Notes: generated by a model from the letters alone, not told the origin. 38,533 bases of DNA from Bacillota bacterium (GCA_023454175.1 JAEXRW010000024.1:1-38533), one strand, 5' to 3'. Positions 7,159-15,454 are shown, counted from the first letter of the stretch. Program-made: numbers and translations.

Positions 7159-9681
7159 TTAGCCCTGGCCGCCTTCGTCCCTTGTGATGACGCTTCCGTC
7201 GATAGCGTTGATGGTGAGGATGCTCTTCACCGTGCAGTCAAAGTCCGCCGATGTGCTGGTTTTTTGGGTTCTTTCATCCAAATGCTGCTCATTGTACTCC
7301 ACATGTTCCGTGCCGAAGAAATCCCACACCGGCACCAGTGTGTATTCATTGGGATTGTCCTTGATCGGCAGCCGCATCAGCCCCAGTTTGATGCTGGTTA
7401 TTTTTTCATTGTAAACGTAGTTCTTTTCCACCAGTTTGGGAGATGCGTTGGGGTTTTGGGGATCATAGGTGTAATCCTCGACTTGGCCGTTCACCTTCAG
7501 CGCGTTCCGGATGAAATATTGTGTCTTGAAGATGCTCATAACTTCGTCGAATCCCTTGAGCTTTGCATTGTCCGCTATCGTATCCGTCAATTTCATGGGG
7601 GAAGTCCACTGCAGTTCCACGATACCGGTATCGTCTATCACCATGTACAGCTTCTCATATGTATAATATTCTACGTATTTATTATCTACCACCGGCCCGT
7701 CCGATGCGCCGTCGCTGGTCTCATACGTCGTCGGCACGCCGTTCACTTCCCGTGTGAAGTAAAATACATACGCCTGGGGAGGGTTGGTGGGATCGGTGGC
7801 CGCGGGGTCATTGACAGTCGCTAGGCGTATACAGGATAGTTTCAGCCCGCATCCCAGGTCCTGAACGGTTTTTTCGGCCTTGGCCTGTGCCTCTGCCAAT
7901 GTGGTTTTCATCCCTCTTGCCGTTCCTGCCGGTATGGAATCATATACCATGTACTTCCCTATATAGTCGTCTGCATTGGTATACCATACGCTGTCCATCT
8001 TTCCATTTGTAGAAGAGGTTATGAATAATTTGGCGTCGTATTCATACCCCAGGTTGGCTTCCACGCTCAGTTCCTGTCCGTCGAATACGGGTTTTCCCTC
8101 TTCTCCCTTGGGAGGCGGCTCTCTCTGAGCGTCCTTTAGTTTGCCGTCCGACACTTTCCGCTGCACGGTTTCAGGAGCCGTGAGCAGTTTCGTCTTGGTA
8201 TCGTTGATGATGTAGTCCATCTTTTCCTTTGCCTTTTCGCCCCATATCTCCAGCAGCGCCTGATAGTACACCAACTGCCGCTGTAGTTCCGACTTGGTTT
8301 GCACGGTCTTGGGTTCCCAAATGGGTTTCCCCTGCGTCAGCGTGGCGATCACCTTGTCCACCTTGTCCTGTGTGAACCTTTCCGGTACGGCCTTTACCAC
8401 CGGGATTTTGGGTGTCTGCGGTACTTCCACTTTAGCGTCCAGGTTCACGGTCACCTTGCCCTGCGTATAGCTGTCCTTAAAGGTGGTGGGAACTCCGGCC
8501 AGTGAGCTGTTTTGCCCGTTGTCCGTCACTTTGGCTGTAATATCGTCCTGCTTGCCTGCTACCACGGGCCTTTCCGGTGTGGGCTGGCACGCCGTGGTGA
8601 AGGCCGTCGCCAGCATCACCGCGATGATAATGAATACCGGCAGTTTCACCGCAAGTTTAGTTTTTTTCTGCATAAACATCCCAGCTATCCTTTTTTTCAG
8701 TCTTGTCCGCGCGTCGTGCAGGCTCAGTGCGGCCTGCAGTCTCGCTTGGTTGCTTTTCCCCGCGAATCGAACCAGCGTATGGATGTATTCCTGCCGCCGG
8801 CCCTGGCCCAGAGCCTCCACCACCATGTTGTCGCAGGCGGTCTCCATGTCCTTGCGGATGAGCTTGCAGCACAACCATACCAGCGGGTTGAACCAGTACA
8901 CGGCGCATAGCAGGTTCAGTACCGTGATTGCGATGAGGTCGCCGCGTTTATAGTGCATAAGTTCGTGCATCAGGATATGCCGCATCTGCGCTTTGTCCTT
9001 GTTAATGGTTGCGGAATAGGGCAGCAGCAGCACCGGCTTCCATACGCCCATGATGGCGGGCACAGGCAGCGCTTCCTGCACGATGACGCGTATCCTGCGG
9101 TTGATGTTGAGTTCTTTCTTGCACTCGATAATGAGGTTCCATATCCAAACAGGAGTTTTGACCTGCTTGCTACGCTGTAACTGACGTGCGATCTTGGACT
9201 TGTCTATGAGCAGCCACGCACCCGTAGCGCAGGTCCCAGCCAGCCATGCTGCCAGGATCACCAGCGCCCAGTCGATCTGGATGGGCGCCGTGATGGGTTG
9301 TCCCGCCGATGCCTGCGCGGCAATGGTTGCATTGTTCGCCGTTTGTACGCCGCTTGTATTTGCCGGTATATTGTAATCCGCTATATTGAAGCCGTTGCTT
9401 CCCTGTTGCGCGGTGTTTGATGCGCCCTGCGCCTGCGGATCTGCGTACGCCTGCTGGGTCACCGGGTTGTTCTGCGCCTGGATGAATAGGTTCCACGGGC
9501 TGATCTCGCTGGCAAAGCTCACCGGCAGCATCAGTTTGATCAGGACGATGGCCCAGATAATGTAATGCATGGCCGGGGACAGGTGCCGCTTCAGTGCTGT
9601 TTTTATGAGCCATACGCCCCCGAAAAGCAGGGTGAATACGACTGTGTTCTCAAAGAGGTACTGCAGGATGGTATCCGTCAT
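7159..9681 (-). CDS. BlaR1/MecR1-type M56 antirepressor metallopeptidase fused to a lipoprotein-like domain (module B)
   Basis: 840 residues from the ATG at 9681, whose first bases overlap the repressor stop (ATGA). The open frame continues upstream out of frame with the repressor gene, but that extension is not coding. TM helices are at about 8-30, 34-57, 138-160 and 250-272; the zinc motif is H239-E-L-M-H243, and R-K-D-M-E-T-A-C-D follows as in module A. An Ala/Gln/Asn-rich outer loop (about 68-135) contrasts with the charged protease body. The segment about 345-362 ends F-T-T-A-C365-Q-P-T-P and opens the lipoprotein-like domain, with P-E-R-F-T-Q-D-K-V-D, F-T-R-E-V-N-G-V-P, W786-D-F and N-A-I-D-G-S motifs. 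Expected role: a transmembrane protease that cleaves its BlaI-like partner on receiving an unknown outside signal. Spacing from Cys to W-D-F (421) is close to module A (430) and the free lipoproteins (440, 425). Confidence 0.9.
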   Translation of the reverse strand: MTDTILQYLFENTVVFTLLFGGVWLIKTALKRHLSPAMHYIIWAIVLIKLMLPVSFASEISPWNLFIQAQNNPVTQQAYADPQAQGASNTAQQGSNGFNIADYNIPANTSGVQTANNATIAAQASAGQPITAPIQIDWALVILAAWLAGTCATGAWLLIDKSKIARQLQRSKQVKTPVWIWNLIIECKKELNINRRIRVIVQEALPVPAIMGVWKPVLLLPYSATINKDKAQMRHILMHELMHYKRGDLIAITVLNLLCAVYWFNPLVWLCCKLIRKDMETACDNMVVEALGQGRRQEYIHTLVRFAGKSNQARLQAALSLHDARTRLKKRIAGMFMQKKTKLAVKLPVFIIIAVMLATAFTTACQPTPERPVVAGKQDDITAKVTDNGQNSSLAGVPTTFKDSYTQGKVTVNLDAKVEVPQTPKIPVVKAVPERFTQDKVDKVIATLTQGKPIWEPKTVQTKSELQRQLVYYQALLEIWGEKAKEKMDYIINDTKTKLLTAPETVQRKVSDGKLKDAQREPPPKGEEGKPVFDGQELSVEANLGYEYDAKLFITSSTNGKMDSVWYTNADDYIGKYMVYDSIPAGTARGMKTTLAEAQAKAEKTVQDLGCGLKLSCIRLATVNDPAATDPTNPPQAYVFYFTREVNGVPTTYETSDGASDGPVVDNKYVEYYTYEKLYMVIDDTGIVELQWTSPMKLTDTIADNAKLKGFDEVMSIFKTQYFIRNALKVNGQVEDYTYDPQNPNASPKLVEKNYVYNEKITSIKLGLMRLPIKDNPNEYTLVPVWDFFGTEHVEYNEQHLDERTQKTSTSADFDCTVKSILTINAIDGSVITRDEGGQG

Positions 9682-10079
9682 TTTGCGCCACCCCCGCCCT
9701 GCTTCTCCATCTTGGAGGCGAAATCCAACAGATCGTGCTGATCCTCGTCCGAAAGCCCGCCGTTTTCCGCCAGCAGAGCCACCAGCCTGCCTACCGAACG
9801 CACGTTGATCCGGTTTAGCAGGCTTTCGCTCTCGGACTGCAATGCCTCCCCTTCGGTTATGAGGGGGAAATACAGCTTGTCCTTCCCGTTTTTGATGCTT
9901 GATCCGATCATACCTTTTTCCTGCATGATGCGCAGGTACGTGTGGTACGTCTTGTAGTTCCAGTCCACATCGGGCTGTTCCTTTTGCACGCTCTGGACGA
10001 TGCTTTTCAGCGTCTGGGGTTCTTTTCCCCACAGCGCCTTCAATATCGTCCATTCCGAATCCAGCAGCCTTTTTGTCAC
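9678..10079 (-). CDS. BlaI/MecI-family winged-helix repressor (module B)
   Basis: 133 residues starting at GTG, supported by AAGGGG 8 nt upstream; the nearby ATG at the SD is in a frame that stops after three codons. The core L-D-S-E-W-T-I-L-K-A-L-W and W-N-Y-K-T-Y-H-T-Y-L-R-I-M is BlaI/MecI winged-helix sequence. The C-terminus is Gly/Lys-rich (Q-G-G-G-G-A-K). It overlaps the M56 start by 4 bases. It probably represses its own operon through the two sites at 10099-10147; family knowledge says BlaI-type repressors dimerise on such sites and are inactivated by proteolysis. Confidence 0.94.
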   Translation of the reverse strand: MTKRLLDSEWTILKALWGKEPQTLKSIVQSVQKEQPDVDWNYKTYHTYLRIMQEKGMIGSSIKNGKDKLYFPLITEGEALQSESESLLNRINVRSVGRLVALLAENGGLSDEDQHDLLDFASKMEKQGGGGAK

Positions 10080-10098
10080 AGTATCATCCCCTTTCGAA

Positions 10099-10120
10099 AT
10101 CTGTCTTAACTTTATAAGAT
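10099..10120 (-). promoter_or_regulatory. Downstream BlaI-like operator of module B
   Basis: Reads ATCTGTC-N10-AAGAT on the plus strand and contains the dyad TCTTA-N6-TAAGA (10104-10119). It lies between the expected start point and the SD of the repressor gene. Its centre is 24 bp from that of the neighbouring operator. Confidence 0.65.
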
Positions 10121-10123
10121 ACT

Positions 10124-10147
10124 ACTGTCTCAATATTATAAGACAGT
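10124..10147 (-). promoter_or_regulatory. BlaI-like operator of module B over the -10 element
   Basis: A perfect 7-bp inverted repeat ACTGTCT/AGACAGT around a 10-bp AT core. The core contains the -10 hexamer, so binding would block RNA polymerase. Fits the shared CTGTC-N10-AAGA pattern. Confidence 0.75.
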
Positions 10148-10161
10148 CCCCGCTCTGTCAA
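10133..10161 (-). promoter_or_regulatory. Sigma-A promoter of the module B operon
   Basis: On the minus strand: TTGACA at 10161-10156, a 17-nt spacer, and TAATAT at 10138-10133. Start point expected near 10126, giving a leader of about 45 nt. Confidence 0.85.
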
Positions 10162-10222
10162 GGGTATTTTGAAATTTCCTTGAAATATTTTTGAAATGTT
10201 TATTCAGGGGATTTCCGCTTCC

Positions 10223-10259
10223 AAAAAAATCAACAGCCTGCGGGTAAAGCGCGGCTGTT
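10223..10259 (-). terminator. Intrinsic terminator after the free lipoprotein gene
   Basis: On the minus strand AACAGCC pairs with GGCTGTT, with a further GCG/CGC pairing inside, then GA and seven Ts. It separates the free lipoprotein from module B, which has its own promoter. Confidence 0.8.
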
Positions 10260-10288
10260 AATCTGTATGTTTGCTTTATTTAAGATGG

Positions 10289-11794
10289 TTAATACCCTTT
10301 GTTTCGGTCGATGATGCTCCCGTCTATGGCGCTGATGGTCATTACGGATCCTATATAGGGTTTGTAGGGCGCCTGCCCCTCGGACGTGTGTTCATAGGCC
10401 AGTATGTAGATGTCCCTGCCGTCGGCCGTAAAGGCTTCCCTGTAGCCGTAAAAGTCCCACACGGGTATGAGCAGGTATTCTTCCCCGGATTGCACGCGCA
10501 TCAGTCCCAGTGTGATCCGGTTGATATGTACGACCAGGCGCTCCACTTTCAGGCTGTCTTTGCCCGTGTTCCCGCTCCTGTCGTAGATGGCAGGCCCTCT
10601 TTCTGCCAGCGTGACGGCCAGCTTCATTTCATCTTCCAGGTAACTGTTTTTAACGAATACCATTTTGGCAAAGCGGTCCATGGCCTCTTCAAACGGGATC
10701 ATGGCGGTGCTTTTTGAGAGTTGCTGCGTCACGTCGCACGGTGCGGTCCAGTTGATACATTTCAGTCCGTATTGGTCCACCGTCACCATCAGTTGCTCAT
10801 AGTTCCAGATATCGCTGTATCCTTCGTCGTTGGCGATGCCGGTGGTATCGTATTTGCAGGGCACGCCGTTTACGACCCGGGTGAAATAAAAGGTGTAATA
10901 GCTTGTCAGGGTGTTTTCTGGATATTGCTTTGCTTCCGCATGGGCCAGTGCCATGCCTTTCGCGCCGAAGGATTGCACGGCCGCTTCCGCGATGCCCAGC
11001 GCATCTGCGTAGGGTATTTCGCGCAGGCTCTTGCCCTGTTCCAGTATGGAGATCCGGGGTAAAAGCTCCATCCACTCTTCAAAAATCTCGCCTTTGACGT
11101 CCTCCCGGAACCGCTCCAGGCTCATCTCGCTGGACGTCCCGTCAGCGTCATTGACCGCGGTGAAAAGATACGCCTGCCCGTCTTTTTCAAAGTACCCGTA
11201 TACGCCCTCCGTCAGGTCGCCGCCAAAGACGAGGTTCTCCTTGCAGAGCCTGTGCGATACCGCCGCGAATTCCGCAGACTTCTTTGCCTGCAAGTATTTC
11301 TTCCGCGCCCGGTCCACGCCTTTTTCAGCCCTGTCGATAGATGCCGGGTCGGATCTTTCCTTCTTTGTGTATTCCAGCCGCACTTCCGTTTCCGCTATGT
11401 CCTGCTTGGCTCGGAAATCCCATGTTTCGCCGTCCGGCACGCGGAAGAAATGTGCGTCCCCCACATAAGTGTCATATATTCTGTCCACCTCTTCCTGCGT
11501 GAACCGGTGCGGAGTCACCTTCACGGCGGGCATGGCCTTGCCCTGTTCGATAACTGCTGTCGCGTCAATATCGATGCTGATGTTCAGGTTGGGGTGCTTG
11601 ATCGTCTTTTGGATTCGCGTACCGTCTTGGGGCAGGTCGGTGGGCAGCGGGGCGTCGGCCTGCGCCGCGATCTTTTGCTCGATCTGCCCGTCGCCCTTGT
11701 TCACGACCACGGGCTTGTCCGGCGTAGGCTGGCAGGCTGCCAATAGCATCAGTATCAGGCAAAGGGCAGGGATGCATATTGCTTTTTGTCTCAT
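10289..11794 (-). CDS. Secreted lipoprotein, free paralogue of the M56 sensor module
   Basis: 501 residues. Signal peptide with a good lipobox L-L-A-A-C21; after the Cys it reads Q-P-T-P-D-K-P-V-V-V-N-K-G-D-G, nearly the same as the junction inside the module A M56 protein (C371). The body has H-R-F-T-Q-E-E-V-D, F-T-R-V-V-N-G-V-P, V-P/I-P-V-W-D-F with W446, and the S-A-I-D-G-S-I-I-D tail. GGAGG 5 nt before the ATG fixes the start. It is monocistronic, with its own promoter (11978-12006) and terminator (10223-10259), and its promoter lacks the CTGTC-N10-AAGA sites. The function is unknown. Sharing a whole outer module with two proteases suggests they see the same ligand or that the free form competes or delivers it; this is inference. 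Confidence 0.82.
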   Translation of the reverse strand: MRQKAICIPALCLILMLLAACQPTPDKPVVVNKGDGQIEQKIAAQADAPLPTDLPQDGTRIQKTIKHPNLNISIDIDATAVIEQGKAMPAVKVTPHRFTQEEVDRIYDTYVGDAHFFRVPDGETWDFRAKQDIAETEVRLEYTKKERSDPASIDRAEKGVDRARKKYLQAKKSAEFAAVSHRLCKENLVFGGDLTEGVYGYFEKDGQAYLFTAVNDADGTSSEMSLERFREDVKGEIFEEWMELLPRISILEQGKSLREIPYADALGIAEAAVQSFGAKGMALAHAEAKQYPENTLTSYYTFYFTRVVNGVPCKYDTTGIANDEGYSDIWNYEQLMVTVDQYGLKCINWTAPCDVTQQLSKSTAMIPFEEAMDRFAKMVFVKNSYLEDEMKLAVTLAERGPAIYDRSGNTGKDSLKVERLVVHINRITLGLMRVQSGEEYLLIPVWDFYGYREAFTADGRDIYILAYEHTSEGQAPYKPYIGSVMTISAIDGSIIDRNKGY

Positions 11795-11977
11795 GATAAC
11801 CTCCTTGAAGCATTGCCGGTGGCATCAGAGGGGTATTCCGCAAGCAGTGCTGGACTTCGGATATTGCTCCGGAATAGTAGCATGTTCCAGTCGGTGATGA
11901 AATGATACGGGGGTGCCAATCACGATGGAATTGGTTTGGGGCAAAAGTCCGGCAAATATTGTTCTATTTATGTTTCT
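11795..11977 (-). other. Long 5' leader of the free lipoprotein gene
   Basis: About 175 nt separate the expected start point (near 11971) from the ATG. Apart from the SD I see no strong hairpin or known riboswitch core in it. Confidence 0.45.
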
Positions 11978-12006
11978 ATATTATTGCTATTGTTTTGCGT
12001 TGTCAA
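11978..12006 (-). promoter_or_regulatory. Sigma-A promoter of the free lipoprotein gene
   Basis: On the minus strand: TTGACA at 12006-12001, a 17-nt spacer, and TAATAT at 11983-11978. Confidence 0.8.
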
Positions 12007-12069
12007 TTATATTATTCCATTATTGTTTTATTATAGGCAAAGCGTTTTTTCTTTTGAAGTGTAATACGT

Positions 12070-12106
12070 AAAGAGCGGCCCCGCATGGTTGCGGTGGCCG
12101 CTCTTT
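12070..12106 (-). terminator. Strong terminator after the ABC exporter operon
   Basis: An 11-bp perfect stem AAAGAGCGGCC/GGCCGCTCTTT, extended by an inner CGCA/TGCG pairing. It lies 26 nt after the permease stop codon; the U-run is short, so termination may depend on stem strength. Confidence 0.75.
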
Positions 12107-12131
12107 ATGTCATTCTATCATTTGGGATTGT

Positions 12132-14684
12132 CTATTCCACGTTCCGTATCGCTTCCACGATGGGTTTCCTGCTGATTTTACGCAGCGGGATCAGCGAGGA
12201 GAGCAGCGATATGATGATGGCCGCGGCCACCGAGATGCCGGCGGATTCATAGGGCAGTATGTAGCTGGTGCTGCCGAGCCCGCTGATCAGGAGGAATACG
12301 CAAAAGTGCAGTATCGTCCCGATTACCACGCCCCATACCGAGGCCTTCAGTCCTGAGAAGAGCGCCTCCACCACCGTCATCTGCTTCAGCTGCGCGCCCG
12401 AGGTGCCCACCGCCCGCAGCACGCCGAATTCCCGGCTTCGCAGCACCATGTTCGTGCTGATGGTGTTGATGATGTTCAGGAACCCGATCAGGGATACCAC
12501 CACCACAAATCCATAGAGGAATATTTCCACCTGCAGCATCGCGTCGTTGTTGCGCTGCACCAATTCGGAGAAATCGGTCACGTTGATCCAGGGTTTGTCC
12601 GCGCTGTAGTTCTCGATCGCCGTCAGGAAGGGCTTCCTGTCGGTATTGGGGATAAATTTCACGCCCACCGCGTCGTAGGTGTTCTTTCCGGTCAGTTCCT
12701 GCATCAGCGCGTCGGTCGTCACGAGGGTGATGTACCGGTTGTTGGGGCTGGAGCGGTAGGGCAGTTCGCTGATGACCGCGGCCACCTTCACCGTGCGTTC
12801 CTTTCCCGTTCCGCCTTCTGTCGGTGATAAGCGGATCTCATCGCCGGGTTTGTACTGCGTCAGGTCCAGCGTCAGCGGTTCTCTCCTGTTTTTGGGGTTC
12901 TCGATCTTGTTTTTCTGAAATACGATCACCCCGCCGTTTTGCATGGCATTCAGGTCGATGCTTCCCGCCGTGATGTAGCGTTCCAGTTTTGTGAGGTTCT
13001 CGTCCCCGCAGGACATCATTTCCGCCACGATCTGGGCCTTCCCGTCTGCTATCACATAAGGCGTATCGCCCGCCGCTTTCCCGAAATCAGGATTCAGCTG
13101 GCTCTCGCTGGCTTCAGCGCTCATGGAATGGTTGATCAGCCTTGTGGCATAATCCACGCCTTTCTGGTTTTTGATGAATTCATAGTCCGCATTGGACAGC
13201 GGGAATTCCTCCGCCGAGCTCACCTGCACGTCCATGATGTTGGCTTCCTTGAAGGGGCTTGCCTGCATGCCAAAGGTGAGGAGGCCGTTCACCACGATGA
13301 ATAGAGTGATGCTGATGATCATGGAGTACACCGTCAGCCGGAAACGTCGCCTGTCTCTGCGCATGTTTCGCGCCGCCATCTGCCCGGTGAATCCGAATAG
13401 GAGTTTGGACAGCCTGGCTTTGCGTAACTTATTCTTTTTCTCCTTTTTCACCAGGCCTTCCCCGCGCAGCGCCCCCACCGGAGTGATTTTCCCCGCGTAG
13501 CGCGCCGGCAGCCAGGCCGAAAGGTAGATGCTCGCCAGCGCGATGGCCGCGGAGCCCGCCAGTACCCATGGGTTCAGCACCACCGTGAAGTTTTCAAACA
13601 TTGAGAAGGCCAGCGTCCCCATGAAAGCCAGTATGGCATACACGGCCCCCACCCCGCAGGCTACGCCCAGCGGGATGCCGATGAGCGCAGCGATTCCGGC
13701 TTCCCGGAAGACCATCCGCTTCACCTGGGCGGGGGAGGCGCCCATCACCCGCAGCATCCCGTATTCCTGCACCTTTTCCACCACGGAAATGTTGAAGGAG
13801 TTGTAGATCACCGATACCGTCGCGATCACGATGATGAAGATGAGGAATAATGCTGTCGTCAGGAGCGGTCCCCACATCGAGCTTGCGCCCGACCGCCCTT
13901 CCAGGCTCAGGATAGCCGTGTTGTAGGAGCCTGTTGCCTGGCTCGCCCCGGCCTCGGACAGCGCGGATTTCACCGCGTCTCCCACATCGTATCCGCCTTT
14001 GATCCGCACCGCCATGTTGTACGCTTTGGCCGGGTCCTGTGTGCCGTTCAGCAGGGTGATGCCCTGCCCTGTCGCGATGGTGGAGTATTCATATACGCTT
14101 TTGGTGATGCCGCAGACCGTGAAGGTCTTTTTCTCCCCGTTCCCGCTCTCCAGCACGAGCGGCGCCTCTTTGTCTGCCTGGGTGATGGGATGGATATCCA
14201 GCTGGATCGTGTCCCCCACTTTGGCGCCCATCGCCTTGGTGCACCAGGTATCCAGCACGATCTCATTGCCGTTCTGTGGCAGTCTGCCCTCCATGAGTTC
14301 GATCGGCATCATTTTCAGGGCTTCGCTGTCCCCGGCTTTCAGGACCATGAGCTTCTTGTCGTTGTTTAGTTGGTAATACTTCACCTGGTCGGGCGTGAAT
14401 GTCCCGGCAACGGCTCCCCCTTCGTCCGCATATATGCCGGCCTTTTCAAACCGTACGTTCTCGAGCAATGTATCCGCCTGCTCCGCGCTGACGTTGCTCA
14501 GGAAGGCATGTGCCGTTCCTTTTTCCTTGACGGCGGTGATCAGTGCGTTTTCCTGGAAGGAATAAAGCATGGTGGTGATGGCCGTGATGAGCGCGCAGGA
14601 CAGCACCACCCCCAGTATCGTCAGCACGAGTCGCTTTTTACGTCTTTTCATATTTCGCCAGGCTATGGCTGCATAGTCTTTCAT
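12132..14684 (-). CDS. FtsX/MacB-like ABC exporter permease
   Basis: 850 residues, two fused FtsX-type units. Unit 1: TM at about 19-43, a large extracytoplasmic domain (about 45-270), then TMs at about 275-298, 331-355 and 371-393. Unit 2 repeats this: TM at about 449-472, an outer domain, then three C-terminal TMs, the first two starting with E-I-F-L-Y-G-F-V-V-V-V and W-G-V-V-I-G-T-I. The coupling-helix sequences E-Y-G-M-L-R-V-M-G-A-S and E-F-G-V-L-R-A-V-G-T-S in the two halves are typical of the family. The start is 4 nt after the ATPase stop, so the two are co-translated. Such systems move antimicrobial peptides, lipids or lipoproteins, or work as mechanotransmitters; the substrate here cannot be read. 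A response-regulator box precedes the operon. Confidence 0.92.
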   Translation of the reverse strand: MKDYAAIAWRNMKRRKKRLVLTILGVVLSCALITAITTMLYSFQENALITAVKEKGTAHAFLSNVSAEQADTLLENVRFEKAGIYADEGGAVAGTFTPDQVKYYQLNNDKKLMVLKAGDSEALKMMPIELMEGRLPQNGNEIVLDTWCTKAMGAKVGDTIQLDIHPITQADKEAPLVLESGNGEKKTFTVCGITKSVYEYSTIATGQGITLLNGTQDPAKAYNMAVRIKGGYDVGDAVKSALSEAGASQATGSYNTAILSLEGRSGASSMWGPLLTTALFLIFIIVIATVSVIYNSFNISVVEKVQEYGMLRVMGASPAQVKRMVFREAGIAALIGIPLGVACGVGAVYAILAFMGTLAFSMFENFTVVLNPWVLAGSAAIALASIYLSAWLPARYAGKITPVGALRGEGLVKKEKKNKLRKARLSKLLFGFTGQMAARNMRRDRRRFRLTVYSMIISITLFIVVNGLLTFGMQASPFKEANIMDVQVSSAEEFPLSNADYEFIKNQKGVDYATRLINHSMSAEASESQLNPDFGKAAGDTPYVIADGKAQIVAEMMSCGDENLTKLERYITAGSIDLNAMQNGGVIVFQKNKIENPKNRREPLTLDLTQYKPGDEIRLSPTEGGTGKERTVKVAAVISELPYRSSPNNRYITLVTTDALMQELTGKNTYDAVGVKFIPNTDRKPFLTAIENYSADKPWINVTDFSELVQRNNDAMLQVEIFLYGFVVVVSLIGFLNIINTISTNMVLRSREFGVLRAVGTSGAQLKQMTVVEALFSGLKASVWGVVIGTILHFCVFLLISGLGSTSYILPYESAGISVAAAIIISLLSSLIPLRKISRKPIVEAIRNVE

Positions 14685-14688
14685 GGCT

Positions 14689-15363
14689 TTAGCGCACCTC
14701 GTCTTTCACGATGCGCCCGTCTTCGAGCACCATCACCCTGTCGGCGCGTTTGGCGATATCCAGATCGTGCGTGATGAGGATCAATGTCTGGTTATATTTC
14801 TTAACGGAGTATTCGAGAAGGTCAACTACTTCCCGCCTGTTTTTGCTGTCCAGGTTGCCCGTGGGTTCGTCCGCCAGTATCAATGAGGGTTTGTATGCCA
14901 GCGCCCGTCCGATGGCGGCACGCTGTTGTTCCCCGCCGGATAATTGCGAGGGCAGATGCGATGCGCATGCCTGCAGCCCCAGCATTTTGATGAGTTCTTC
15001 GATGTATCCGGCATCCGGCTTCTTGTTGTCCAGCAGCATCGGCAGTTCGATGTTCTCGCGTATGTCCAGCACCGGGATCAGGTTGAAAAATTGGAATACA
15101 AATCCCACCTCCCTGCGGCGGAATACCGAGAGCTGCGCTTCGGAGTAACCGGTGATCTCCTTCCCGGCTACCAGGATCTTTCCGCTGGATGGCCGGTCCA
15201 TCCCGCCGATCATGTGCAGCAGGGTGGATTTGCCCGAGCCGCTGGCCCCCACTACCGCCATGAACGTGCCTTTTTCGATTTCAAAGCTCACATCCTTCAG
15301 CGCCTCGGTGGGTACGCCGTCCGCCGTATATGTTTTGCACAGGTTTTGGACTTGCAGGATCAT
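14689..15363 (-). CDS. ABC exporter ATPase (MacB/LolD type)
   Basis: 224 residues, normal length for the family. Walker A G-A-S-G-S-G-K-S-T (about 38-46), Q-loop in F-V-F-Q-F-F-N, signature L-S-G-G-E-Q-Q-R, Walker B L-I-L-A-D-E-P-T-G-N-L-D and switch His in I-T-H-D are all intact. The F-Q-F-F-N-L-I-P-V-L-D-I-R-E-N-I-E-L-P stretch is characteristic of ATPases serving FtsX-type permeases. GGAGG 10 nt before the ATG supports the start. It is the first gene of the exporter operon, energising the downstream permease. Confidence 0.95.
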   Translation of the reverse strand: MILQVQNLCKTYTADGVPTEALKDVSFEIEKGTFMAVVGASGSGKSTLLHMIGGMDRPSSGKILVAGKEITGYSEAQLSVFRRREVGFVFQFFNLIPVLDIRENIELPMLLDNKKPDAGYIEELIKMLGLQACASHLPSQLSGGEQQRAAIGRALAYKPSLILADEPTGNLDSKNRREVVDLLEYSVKKYNQTLILITHDLDIAKRADRVMVLEDGRIVKDEVR

Positions 15364-15410
15364 AAAAATATTACCTCCATAATCGATTGTCAGGCTTTAT
15401 GGTACCTGTG

Positions 15411-15454
15411 CCGCCTTACAAAAAGGTGACGTCCCGCCTTACACTTTTGTAAGG
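15411..15454 (-). promoter_or_regulatory. Repeated CCGCCTTACA box upstream of the ABC exporter, candidate response-regulator site
   Basis: Two exact copies of CCGCCTTACA at 15411-15420 and 15434-15443 (period 23 bp), the second also forming a perfect dyad CCTTACA-CTTT-TGTAAGG at 15437-15454. Direct repeats about two helical turns apart are what OmpR-family regulators usually bind. The box sits about 50-90 nt upstream of the ATPase gene. Assignment to the regulator at 19857-20558 is inference. Confidence 0.6.

Noticed and set aside
9682..10053. N-terminal extension of the module B M56 gene over the repressor gene
   Set aside because: The frame overlaps the repressor in another phase; the repressor reads as a perfect BlaI family protein, and the M56 helices start at the ATG at 9681.
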